Shown here: piece by piece, positions 1 through 6,565 of the stretch
Layout of the letters: each line of letters opens with the position of its first letter
Position numbering within the stretch: position 1 is the stretch's first letter
From: Prevotellaceae bacterium UBA6858
GTDB taxonomy: Bacteria > Bacteroidota > Bacteroidia > Bacteroidales > Bacteroidaceae
Length of the DNA: 11,756 nt
Assembly (NCBI GenBank): GCA_002451695.1
Contig: DKDC01000004.1
Span: 94,721-106,476 of the forward strand
Direction: 5' to 3'
Made by a program: the position numbers and the translations under genes
Notes under the pieces: model-generated
What the model was told of the DNA's origin: nothing
The model's database searches: none
Seen by the model: the letters and a program-made list of their open reading frames with translations, nothing else

Positions 1-18
1 TACATCAGACCTTTTTTC
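1..18 (-). repeat. Truncated end of a 21-bp-phased intergenic repeat array
   Basis: Read on the minus strand, positions 18 to 4 give gaaaaaaggtctgat. The same 15-mer starts the arrays at 4589 and 8070. One unit is visible (centre at position 7, half-sites TC and GA around it), and the rest of the array lies outside the window. The array points away from uvrA, so its fixed edge faces the uvrA leader. The remaining sequence up to the uvrA promoter (19-203) shows nothing I can name. Confidence 0.7.
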
Positions 19-203
19 AGCACTTGCAAGCATCTGAAAAACAAAATCTTATACAAGCCATTCAAAATCACGATAAAACTTTGTAATTCAGCCGGTTTGC
101 TATTTTCCCACACCACAGCGCATATTTTGCAAGAGAAAACCGGGCGGCACGGACAGGAAAGCAAATATCGGCACGCCCATAACGCCGAAACAGGAAAAAG
201 AGC

Positions 204-211
204 TATTTTTG
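204..211 (+). promoter_or_regulatory. Candidate -7 box of the uvrA promoter
   Basis: The octamer tatttttg fits the Bacteroidetes -7 consensus TAnnTTTG. It would place transcription start roughly 50 nt before the uvrA ATG. I see no TTG at the expected -33 spacing, so this is a half-supported promoter. No LexA-type operator is recognisable nearby. Confidence 0.35.
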
Positions 212-269
212 TAGTTCCTATTTTCGCGCCGCGACTTCCAAGCCGGCGCAAACAGAAAGGCAGACAATC

Positions 270-3068
270 ATGGAGCAGTTCATACACGCCGCCGGCGTAA
301 GAGTAAACAACCTCAAGAACATCACGGTTGACATACCCCGGAACAAGCTTATCGTAATCACGGGCTTGTCGGGGTCGGGCAAGTCCTCACTGGCTTTCGA
401 CACGCTCTACGCCGAAGGCCAGCGGCGGTATGTGGAGAGCCTGTCGGCATACGCGCGCCAGTTTCTCGGCAGGATGTCGAAGCCTGATTGCGACTTCATA
501 AGCGGACTTCCGCCCGCCGTAGCCATACAGCAGCATGTGGCGCAGCGCAACCCGCGCTCCACGGTGGGGACAACGACAGAGATATACGACTACCTGCGGC
601 TGCTGTTCGCCCGCATAGGCAAGACTATCTCGCCAGTAAGCGGCACGGAAGTGCGCCACGACACCCCCGCCGACGTGGTGAAATGCTCGCTATCCTATCC
701 CGAAGGCACGAAATTCACCGTCTGCGCCCCGCTGAAGGTGCGCGGAGGGCGCACGCTGAAGGAGCAGCTGCTCGTGAACACGCAGCAGGGACTGACGCGC
801 ATAGACGCTGACGGCAGTGTGGTGAAGGCGGAAGATTTCGCAAACTCCCCCGATGTGGAAAAGGCTAAAGCCGAAGACCTGTCCGTAGTCATAGACCGCC
901 TTAGCGTAAGCAGCAGCCAGGAAGCCCTGTCGCGGCTTGCCGACTCGGTGGAGACAGCATTTTTCGAGGGCGACGGCGAATGCCTGCTGCGCTTCTATCC
1001 CTCAAGAATCACAAGCCGCTTCTCCACGCGCTTCGAGGCTGACGGGATAACATTCCAAGAACCCAGCGACAATATGTTCTCGTTCAATTCCCCACTCGGC
1101 GCGTGCCCCGCCTGCGGAGGCATAGGCAAGACAATCGGGATAGACGAGAACCTTGTAATCCCCGACAAGTCGAAAAGCGTTTACGAGGGCGCGGTGGTGT
1201 GCTGGCGCGGAGAGAAGATGGGAATGTGGAAAGACGAGTTCTGCCGCAGGGCAAAGCGAGACAAGTTCCCCATCTTCAAGCCCTACCTTGACCTTACGCA
1301 AAACGAGAAAGCCATACTCTGGCACGGAAGCGAGGCCGAACGCGCACTGCCCGAAGACCGGCAGGTGAGCATCGACGCGTTTTTCAGAATGGTGGAAGCC
1401 AACAAATACAAGATACAGTACCGCGTAATGGCGGCGCGCTACCGGGGGCGCACCGTATGCCCCGTGTGCGGCGGCACAAGGCTCAAGCCCGAAGCCAGGT
1501 ACGTGAAAATTGCCGGCAGGGACATCACGGAGCTTGTGGCCATGCCCATAGACGAGCTGCAAAAGTTCTTCGCAAGGCTCGAACTGACGGAAACCGACCG
1601 CAACATAGCCAAAAGGCTGCTGAACGAAATAAACAGCCGCCTGGACTACCTTGTGAACGTGGGGCTGGGCTACCTTACGCTGAACCGCGCAAGCAACACG
1701 CTGTCGGGAGGCGAAAGCCAGCGCATAAGCCTTGCAACGTCTTTGGGAAGCAGCCTTGTTGGAGCGCTCTACATACTCGACGAGCCGAGCATCGGGCTGC
1801 ACAGCCGCGACACCGACCGGCTTATAAAAGTCCTGCGCAAGCTGCAAAAGCTCGGCAACACGGTGGTTGTGGTCGAACACGACGAGGAGATAATCCGCGA
1901 GGCAGACTACATAATCGACGTGGGGCCCGAGGCCGGGCGCAACGGAGGCGAGATAGTCTATGCGGGAGACATGAGCGACCTTAAAAGAGGCACGAACAGC
2001 CACACGCTGCGCTACCTGCTCGGCGAGGAGAAAGTGGAAGTCCCGCTCTCGCGCCGCGCATGGAACAACTTCATAGAAATAACCGGGGCGCGGGAAAACA
2101 ACCTCAAGAACATAAACGTGAAGTTCCCCCTCAACATCCTGTGCGCCGTTACGGGAGTAAGCGGTTCGGGCAAGTCAACCCTGGTGAGGGACATACTGTA
2201 TCGCGGGCTGAAGAGGCATTTCGACGAAGTTTGCGACCGCCCCGGCGAATTTACCTCCATTGGCGGGGACATCGGCGAAATATCTGCGGTGGAATTTGTA
2301 AACCAAGAGCCTATAGGCAAGTCGTCGCGCTCCAATCCCGTAACGTACATAAAGGCCTACGATGAGATACGCCGCCTTATGGCGTCGCAGCCTCTTGCCG
2401 TGCAGATGGGATATACGCCAGCCCACTTCTCGTTCAACGCTGACGGCGGGCGTTGCGAGACCTGCAAGGGCGAGGGCGTGATAAAAGTTGAGATGCAGTT
2501 TATGGCCGACCTTGTGCTTACCTGCGACGAATGCCACGGCAAACGCTTCAAGAAAGACATTCTCGATGTGAAGTTCGGGGAGAAAAACATATACGACATA
2601 CTTGAAATGACGGTGAACCAGGCGATAGATTTCTTCATGGAGCACAGCCGCCCCAACATAGCGAAAAGCCTGAAACCGCTGCAAGACGTGGGACTTGGCT
2701 ACATAAAGCTCGGGCAGTCGTCGTCAACACTTTCCGGCGGCGAAAACCAAAGGGTGAAGCTGGCGTACTATCTCGGAATGGGCAAGACGAAGCCCACGCT
2801 GTTCATATTTGACGAACCAACAACAGGACTCCACTTCCACGACACGAAGAAGCTTCTGCTCGCGTTCAACTCGCTTATCGACAAGGGGCATTCGATTATC
2901 GTGATAGAGCACAATATGGAAATAATAAAGAGTGCCGACTACATCATAGACCTTGGCCCGGAAGGAGGCAGGGGCGGCGGGAAAATCATCGCCGAAGGCA
3001 CGCCCGAACAGGTGGCAGAGTGCAAGGAAAGTTACACTGCAAAATTTCTGCGCGACAAGTTAAAGTAA
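270..3068 (+). CDS. uvrA: UvrABC system protein A (excinuclease ABC subunit A)
   Basis: Damage-sensing ATPase of nucleotide excision repair. UvrA dimers find bulky DNA lesions in the cytoplasm and load UvrB. The protein has 932 residues, close to the 940 of E. coli. Two ABC modules are visible. The first has Walker A GLSGSGKSS at 32-40, signature LSGGE at 478-482 and Walker B LDEP from 503. The second has Walker A GVSGSGKS at 629-636, LSGGE at 821-825 and FDEP around 847-850. The C-terminal zinc finger is intact (C729, C732, C752, C755). The first zinc finger keeps only its second half (CPAC, C279 and C282); the place of the first CxxC reads FEAD at 255-258. The ATG at 270 gives a normal N-terminus directly before the first strand of the ABC fold. 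The 3' end overlaps the convergent next gene by 9 bp. Bacteroidetes often carry more than one uvrA paralogue, so this may not be the only copy. Confidence 0.96.
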   Translation: MEQFIHAAGVRVNNLKNITVDIPRNKLIVITGLSGSGKSSLAFDTLYAEGQRRYVESLSAYARQFLGRMSKPDCDFISGLPPAVAIQQHVAQRNPRSTVGTTTEIYDYLRLLFARIGKTISPVSGTEVRHDTPADVVKCSLSYPEGTKFTVCAPLKVRGGRTLKEQLLVNTQQGLTRIDADGSVVKAEDFANSPDVEKAKAEDLSVVIDRLSVSSSQEALSRLADSVETAFFEGDGECLLRFYPSRITSRFSTRFEADGITFQEPSDNMFSFNSPLGACPACGGIGKTIGIDENLVIPDKSKSVYEGAVVCWRGEKMGMWKDEFCRRAKRDKFPIFKPYLDLTQNEKAILWHGSEAERALPEDRQVSIDAFFRMVEANKYKIQYRVMAARYRGRTVCPVCGGTRLKPEARYVKIAGRDITELVAMPIDELQKFFARLELTETDRNIAKRLLNEINSRLDYLVNVGLGYLTLNRASNTLSGGESQRISLATSLGSSLVGALYILDEPSIGLHSRDTDRLIKVLRKLQKLGNTVVVVEHDEEIIREADYIIDVGPEAGRNGGEIVYAGDMSDLKRGTNSHTLRYLLGEEKVEVPLSRRAWNNFIEITGARENNLKNINVKFPLNILCAVTGVSGSGKSTLVRDILYRGLKRHFDEVCDRPGEFTSIGGDIGEISAVEFVNQEPIGKSSRSNPVTYIKAYDEIRRLMASQPLAVQMGYTPAHFSFNADGGRCETCKGEGVIKVEMQFMADLVLTCDECHGKRFKKDILDVKFGEKNIYDILEMTVNQAIDFFMEHSRPNIAKSLKPLQDVGLGYIKLGQSSSTLSGGENQRVKLAYYLGMGKTKPTLFIFDEPTTGLHFHDTKKLLLAFNSLIDKGHSIIVIEHNMEIIKSADYIIDLGPEGGRGGGKIIAEGTPEQVAECKESYTAKFLRDKLK

Positions 3069-4310
3069 AGCCGCAAAGCGTCCCCCGCACTCAAAAAACA
3101 TACAGGCATGAAACTGCGTGTCCGCCTTGACCGGAGTCAGCGGCAGGTAGCCCGCAGCAAAACATTCGCGACCGCCGTTTGAAGCGGCTTTCTCCAACGG
3201 CATACTGCCGGCAAGTTTCCGCGTTTCGGCAAGGAGTTCGCCACGGCGGCTTTTGGACAATATCCTGAACCATGCCGCGCATCCCCCGGCGGGGACTATA
3301 CCGAGCGAGTTTGCGACCATTCCCATAGTGTGGCGGAAATTCATCTCCACGCATGGGAATACGGCCGTCCCCTGCCCTGTTTTGCACAGCATCATGTCAA
3401 TCCCGAGAAATCCGGCATACTCCGGCACGCTGCTGTTGAGCGTTTCCATAATGCAAAGTTCCAGACTGCGCACCTGCTCCGCCGAAGCCCCTGCGATGCG
3501 CCATATATCCCCTCCGCGCAGCGAGCCTTGCGAAAGAAAGTTCCCGCCATACCCGCCGCCGGCATCGGTGGAAAACTCGGAATATCCCAAAAACTCATAC
3601 GGTTTCCCCTTTTCCTTGCGGAACTCCATCGCAAAATCGGCAATTTTTTCGCAATGGCGTTGTATTTCCACGCCGCCGCCCCTGTTGCACGAGGCGCGGC
3701 ACCAGTCCCGCTCCCTTTTCCCCATTCCGTTTTCGGCAATCAAAATTCCCCTGCCGCTTCCCGAAACGGGGCGTTTCAGCACACATTTCCCGAGTTTCCG
3801 GATTATCTCCTCCGCCTCCCGCTCGTCCTTGGCGAAATGCGACTCGCCGGCAAAGCGCAAGCCCGCAAGTTTTTCGCAGGAGCGCAAGTGCGGCAACAGC
3901 CTGCTGAGGAAAGCGGAACTGAAACGGCGGTTTTGCAGCCGCGACAGCATATCTATCCCATCAAATTCCACACCGACCGCAAGCCCGGCTTTCCGCGCCG
4001 TACAAGCCACGGCCCTGTCCCAGCCCCAAGGCTCAACAGCCGCGCCGCGAGCCTCGCCAAGCGAAGCCACAAGCGTCTTGCCGCGCCCTGAAAGCGGCAA
4101 GGATGAAAGAAACCTCGCACACTCCTCCACGTCAGGCACAACCACCGCATCGCACCCCATGCCCCAATACGGAAGCAGCGCAAGGTCGCGCCCTATCGCC
4201 ATTGCAGCCTTTGAGGGCGTGAAGTTGTCCAAACCCGAAGCCAAAGCCTCCTCGTGGCCCGCATTGAAAATTCCGCAGACCCTTGCCGAAATCAAACCGT
4301 CTCCTGCCAT
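3060..4310 (-). CDS. Uncharacterised ATP-grasp-like protein
   Basis: Cytoplasmic protein of 416 residues with no signal peptide or membrane segment. I do not recognise a named function. The centre and C-terminal half look like an ATP-grasp ligase. VLKRP with K179, then the glycine-rich SGSGRGI (183-189), resembles the nucleotide-binding lysine and loop. VEIQRH (214-219) would lie near the hinge, and GIDMML (303-308) followed by VEMNFR (321-326; E322, N324, R326) resembles the ExN metal-binding strand. The N-terminus (NAGHEEALASGLDNFTPSKA from residue 16) resembles a stretch I associate with hypothetical Bacteroidales proteins that read NPEHDLALA at this place. Family knowledge suggests ATP-dependent carboxylate-amine or thiol ligation, but the substrate is unknown. 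The start at 4310 is the only ATG before residue 37 and sits right behind a -7-like box. The gene is convergent with uvrA and shares no operon. A degenerate, non-catalytic relative is possible. Confidence 0.75.
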   Translation of the reverse strand: MAGDGLISARVCGIFNAGHEEALASGLDNFTPSKAAMAIGRDLALLPYWGMGCDAVVVPDVEECARFLSSLPLSGRGKTLVASLGEARGAAVEPWGWDRAVACTARKAGLAVGVEFDGIDMLSRLQNRRFSSAFLSRLLPHLRSCEKLAGLRFAGESHFAKDEREAEEIIRKLGKCVLKRPVSGSGRGILIAENGMGKRERDWCRASCNRGGGVEIQRHCEKIADFAMEFRKEKGKPYEFLGYSEFSTDAGGGYGGNFLSQGSLRGGDIWRIAGASAEQVRSLELCIMETLNSSVPEYAGFLGIDMMLCKTGQGTAVFPCVEMNFRHTMGMVANSLGIVPAGGCAAWFRILSKSRRGELLAETRKLAGSMPLEKAASNGGRECFAAGYLPLTPVKADTQFHACMFFECGGRFAALL

Positions 4311-4314
4311 GCTG

Positions 4315-4322
4315 CAAAGTTA
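4315..4322 (-). promoter_or_regulatory. Candidate -7 box immediately before the ATP-grasp-like gene
   Basis: Read on the minus strand this is taactttg, a full TAnnTTTG match, followed by gcagc and then the ATG. The box ends only 5 nt before the start codon, so transcription would begin at or within a base or two of the ATG, giving a leaderless message. No TTG stands at the usual -33 distance, which weakens the call. Confidence 0.45.
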
Positions 4323-4588
4323 CCCTTTATGCCCCAGTCCGGGACCATAAGCCAGAAAATATCGGAGGCGTTCTGTGTTGTGCATACATCTCGTCTGCGC
4401 AAATGGCTTGTTGTTCAAGAAAACTGACCGCGATGCAAAACACCCTGTTTCCCACATTACACCACAGCCAAATCTCCCACGAAACAGCCGATGTTGGCAA
4501 AAACGGCGTAACCGCCTGATTTACAAAAGAAAGCCTTCATAAACAATCTTCGGCATAACGATTTGATTTTCATGTATTTGAAAGTGGT
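4323..4588. other. Intergenic stretch without recognised features
   Basis: Part of the 495-bp gap between the divergent ATP-grasp-like gene and rplY. It contains no open frame with coding character, no tRNA-like fold and no terminator that I can support. Only a trivial 4-bp GC hairpin occurs near 4503-4516. Confidence 0.5.
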
Positions 4589-4670
4589 GAAAAAAGGTCT
4601 GATATAATTTTTCCTACGTCCCATGTAGAAAAAACTACATCAGACATAGTTTTTTTTATTTCAGATATAA
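4589..4670 (+). repeat. Four-unit intergenic repeat array, exact 21-bp phase, third unit inverted
   Basis: Begins with the shared edge gaaaaaaggtctgat (4589-4603). Four 15-bp units are centred at 4600, 4621, 4642 and 4663, all 21 bp apart. Units 1, 2 and 4 run forward (unit 2 is ctacgtcccatgtag). Unit 3 is inverted (ctacatcagacatag, 4635-4649). Units 2 and 3 therefore form an imperfect hairpin: arms 4614-4628 and 4635-4649, 12 of 15 positions paired, loop aaaaaa. It is followed by eight T, giving a terminator-like look. No + strand gene lies close upstream to be terminated. The array ends 12 bp before the proposed rplY -33 element. Confidence 0.8.
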
Positions 4671-4682
4671 TTTCCCACGGCG

Positions 4683-4712
4683 TTGCCATTCGGAATATTA
4701 TTCGTAATTTTG
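4683..4712 (+). promoter_or_regulatory. Promoter of rplY (L25)
   Basis: TTG at 4683-4685, a 19-bp spacer, then taattttg at 4705-4712 match the Bacteroidetes pattern of TTG near -33 and TAnnTTTG near -7. Transcription would start around 4718, leaving an A-rich leader of about 85 nt. A second possible -7 box, tagctttg, lies at 4734-4741 with TTTG 21 bp upstream, so two start sites are possible. Confidence 0.6.
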
Positions 4713-4805
4713 CAGTCGATTTTGCCGGAACAATAGCTTTGTTCAAAAGCAGTGCAATGGCGAATTAAGGAATTAACAACTTAATTTAGAGTAACACAAA
4801 ACAAA

Positions 4806-5429
4806 ATGAAAGAAATCACAATCAACGGAACAAGCCGCGCCGAAGTTGGCAAGAAAGCCACCCGCGAGGCTCGCAAGGCAGGTCTCGTACCCTGCGTTAT
4901 CTACGGAGAGGCAAAGGACGAAAACAACGCCCCTGTTGCCGCATCGTTCACAATCCCCTATGAGGAGGCGCGCAAGCTGCTCTTCACTCCCGACATCTTC
5001 CTTGTTGACGCTGTTATCGACGGCAAGAAGCACACGGCAGTAATCCAGGACGCACAGTTCCACCCCGTGAAGGACACTATCCTCCACATCGACTTCTTCG
5101 AGGTTCACGCCGAGAAGCCCATCGTTATGGCAGTGCCCATCCAGACCAAAGGCCTGGCAGTAGGCGTCAAGGCCGGCGGCCGCCTGAACGTAACCGTGCG
5201 CAAGATTAAGGTTCGCGCAACATTCGACAAGATACCCGAGAAGCTCTACATCGACGTTACTAACCTCCACCTCGGCAAGAGCATCAAGGTTGGCGATCTC
5301 AGCTTCGAAGGCCTTGAGCTTGTAACTTCCAAGGACGTTGTGGTTTGCACAGTGAAGACCACCCGCGCCGCACAGAGCAACGCAGCAGCCGCCGCAGCCG
5401 CCGCAGCCGCAAGCGACAGCGCAGAATAA
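4806..5429 (+). CDS. rplY: 50S ribosomal protein L25, CTC/general-stress type
   Basis: Binds 5S rRNA in the large ribosomal subunit. The 207-residue length marks the long two-domain CTC/TL5 form, not the short E. coli L25 of about 94 residues. The N-terminal 5S-binding domain (about 1-95) includes R-AEVGKKATREARKAGLVPCVIYG (10-34) and the HPVKDTILHIDFFEV stretch (86-100). The C-terminal beta domain (about 100-188) contains KAGGRLN and IPEKLYIDVTNLHLGKSIKVGDL. The tail is unusual: ten consecutive alanines (193-202), encoded by mixed gca/gcc codons, then a short acidic end (SDSAE). The ATG at 4806 follows an A-rich leader (aacacaaaacaaa), typical of Bacteroidetes initiation without a Shine-Dalgarno sequence. 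It is the first gene of the L25-pth-S4 cluster but has its own promoter and a likely terminator behind it. Confidence 0.95.
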   Translation: MKEITINGTSRAEVGKKATREARKAGLVPCVIYGEAKDENNAPVAASFTIPYEEARKLLFTPDIFLVDAVIDGKKHTAVIQDAQFHPVKDTILHIDFFEVHAEKPIVMAVPIQTKGLAVGVKAGGRLNVTVRKIKVRATFDKIPEKLYIDVTNLHLGKSIKVGDLSFEGLELVTSKDVVVCTVKTTRAAQSNAAAAAAAAAASDSAE

Positions 5430-5447
5430 GCAACAGCATACACATGA

Positions 5448-5489
5448 CGGGCGCGGAACATTCTTTGCTTCTGCGCCCGCTTTGTTTTT
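5448..5489 (+). terminator. Likely Rho-independent terminator between rplY and pth
   Basis: Left arm cgggcgcggaa (5448-5458) pairs with right arm ttctgcgcccg (5469-5479), giving 11 bp with one G-T wobble and a 10-nt loop. It is followed by the T-rich ctttgttttt. It would stop most rplY transcription, so pth either depends on readthrough or has a promoter I cannot identify in the remaining 24 bp. Confidence 0.65.
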
Positions 5490-5513
5490 ACACCGCAACA
5501 CCTCACACTCATT

Positions 5514-6086
5514 ATGGCAAACAAGAACTTTTTAATCGCCGGTCTCGGAAACATAGGACAGGAATACGAAGGCACGCGCCACAACATTGGTTTCATGATT
5601 GTAGATGCACTTGCCAAATCGGCGGGGGCAGCGTTTGAGGACAAACGCTACGGCTTCGTGGCAACCGTGCCGCTAAGGGGCAACAAGCTTTACCTGCTCA
5701 AGCCGTCAACATACATGAACCTTAGCGGAAACGCCGTGAGATACTGGCTGCAGCAAAAGAAAATCGCGGTGGAAAACCTGCTCGTGACTGTTGACGACCT
5801 GTCGCTGCCGTTCGGCAAAATGAGACTGAAGCCGTCGGGCAGCGAAGCGGGGCACAACGGACTGAAAAACATCACATCGGTTTTGGGAACGCAAAACTAC
5901 TCGCGCCTGCGCTTCGGAATAGGCAACGATTACCCACGCGGGGGACAAGTTGACTGGGTGCTGGGAAAATTTCCGCCCGAACAGCTTGCCGAAATGGACG
6001 CAAGGCTCGCCGTTGCCTGCGAGGCGATAAAAAGTTTCTGCCTAATGGGGATTGACTTCGCAATGACAAACTTCAACAACAAATAG
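5514..6086 (+). CDS. pth: Peptidyl-tRNA hydrolase
   Basis: Cleaves the ester bond of peptidyl-tRNAs dropped by stalled ribosomes, recycling the tRNA; essential in most bacteria. The protein has 190 residues, close to E. coli Pth (194). The key residues are in the usual places: GLGNIGQEYEGTRHN with catalytic H23, STYMNLSG with N69, VDDLSLPFG with D94, and GHNGLKN with H113 and N114. The strand motif RLRFGIG follows. The start at 5514 sets the N-terminus directly before the first strand (FLIAGLGN). The downstream S4-domain gene begins 3 bp after the stop, so the two are probably co-transcribed and translationally coupled. Confidence 0.97.
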   Translation: MANKNFLIAGLGNIGQEYEGTRHNIGFMIVDALAKSAGAAFEDKRYGFVATVPLRGNKLYLLKPSTYMNLSGNAVRYWLQQKKIAVENLLVTVDDLSLPFGKMRLKPSGSEAGHNGLKNITSVLGTQNYSRLRFGIGNDYPRGGQVDWVLGKFPPEQLAEMDARLAVACEAIKSFCLMGIDFAMTNFNNK

Positions 6087-6089
6087 GTT

Positions 6090-6557
6090 ATGGCAAGCTC
6101 GCGACTTGACAAATGGCTTTGGGCGGCAAGGATATTCAAGACCCGCACCCTTTCGGCGCAAGCCTGCCGCAACGGCAAGGTTACTGTAAACGGCGCGTTA
6201 GCAAAGGCATCGCACGTGGTGAACACCGGAGACAAAATAAGCGTGCGCAAACCTCCCATAACTTTCACCTTTGAAGTTCTGATGCCGATAACGCAAAGGG
6301 TTGGCGCGGCAAAGGTGCCGCAGGTGCTGCGCAACATTACGTCAAAGGAACAACTGGAGTATCTCGAAATGGCACGAATAGGGCGCAACGCGGTGCGCGA
6401 CCGCGGCACAGGGAGACCCACCAAAAAGGAACGCCGCGAAATCGAGGACTATATGCTCACGCCCGAATACAGCGGCGAGGAATACAGCGGCGGCACGTTT
6501 GAAAGCGAGGACGACGCTTTCGATTTCAACCTTGACGACCTTACGGAAAACGACTGA
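6090..6557 (+). CDS. S4-domain RNA-binding protein, Hsp15-like
   Basis: The N-terminal S4 domain (about 4-62) opens with RLDKWLWAARIFKTRTLSAQACRNGKVTVNG, the pattern of the Hsp15/HslR family. In E. coli that protein binds free 50S subunits carrying nascent chains and helps rescue stalled ribosomes. A basic linker (GRPTKKERREIEDY, about 107-120) follows. The last 33 residues are strongly acidic (12 D/E, no K/R), which is longer than the core family needs. It lies next to pth, another rescue factor, which fits a shared role in handling stalled or dissociated ribosomes; this is inference from context. It ends 8 bp before the stop of the convergent gene, leaving no room for a separate terminator. 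I do not assign hslR because orthology with the enterobacterial gene is unproven. Confidence 0.88.
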   Translation: MASSRLDKWLWAARIFKTRTLSAQACRNGKVTVNGALAKASHVVNTGDKISVRKPPITFTFEVLMPITQRVGAAKVPQVLRNITSKEQLEYLEMARIGRNAVRDRGTGRPTKKERREIEDYMLTPEYSGEEYSGGTFESEDDAFDFNLDDLTEND

Positions 6558-6565
6558 CCCACGTA

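Noticed and set aside
1002..2003. Long minus-strand open frame of 333 codons inside uvrA
   Set aside because: Antisense to a highly conserved part of uvrA. Its product shows no family motifs, and open antisense frames are common in GC-rich coding sequence.
3253..4350. Plus-strand open frame of 365 codons opposite the ATP-grasp-like gene
   Set aside because: The product is rich in P, S and R with no recognisable domain, while the minus strand carries ATP-grasp motifs in order and a -7 box before its start.
4589..4670. CRISPR array
   Set aside because: Units are about 15 bp on a 21-bp period, degenerate, of mixed orientation, with no spacers of useful length and no cas genes.
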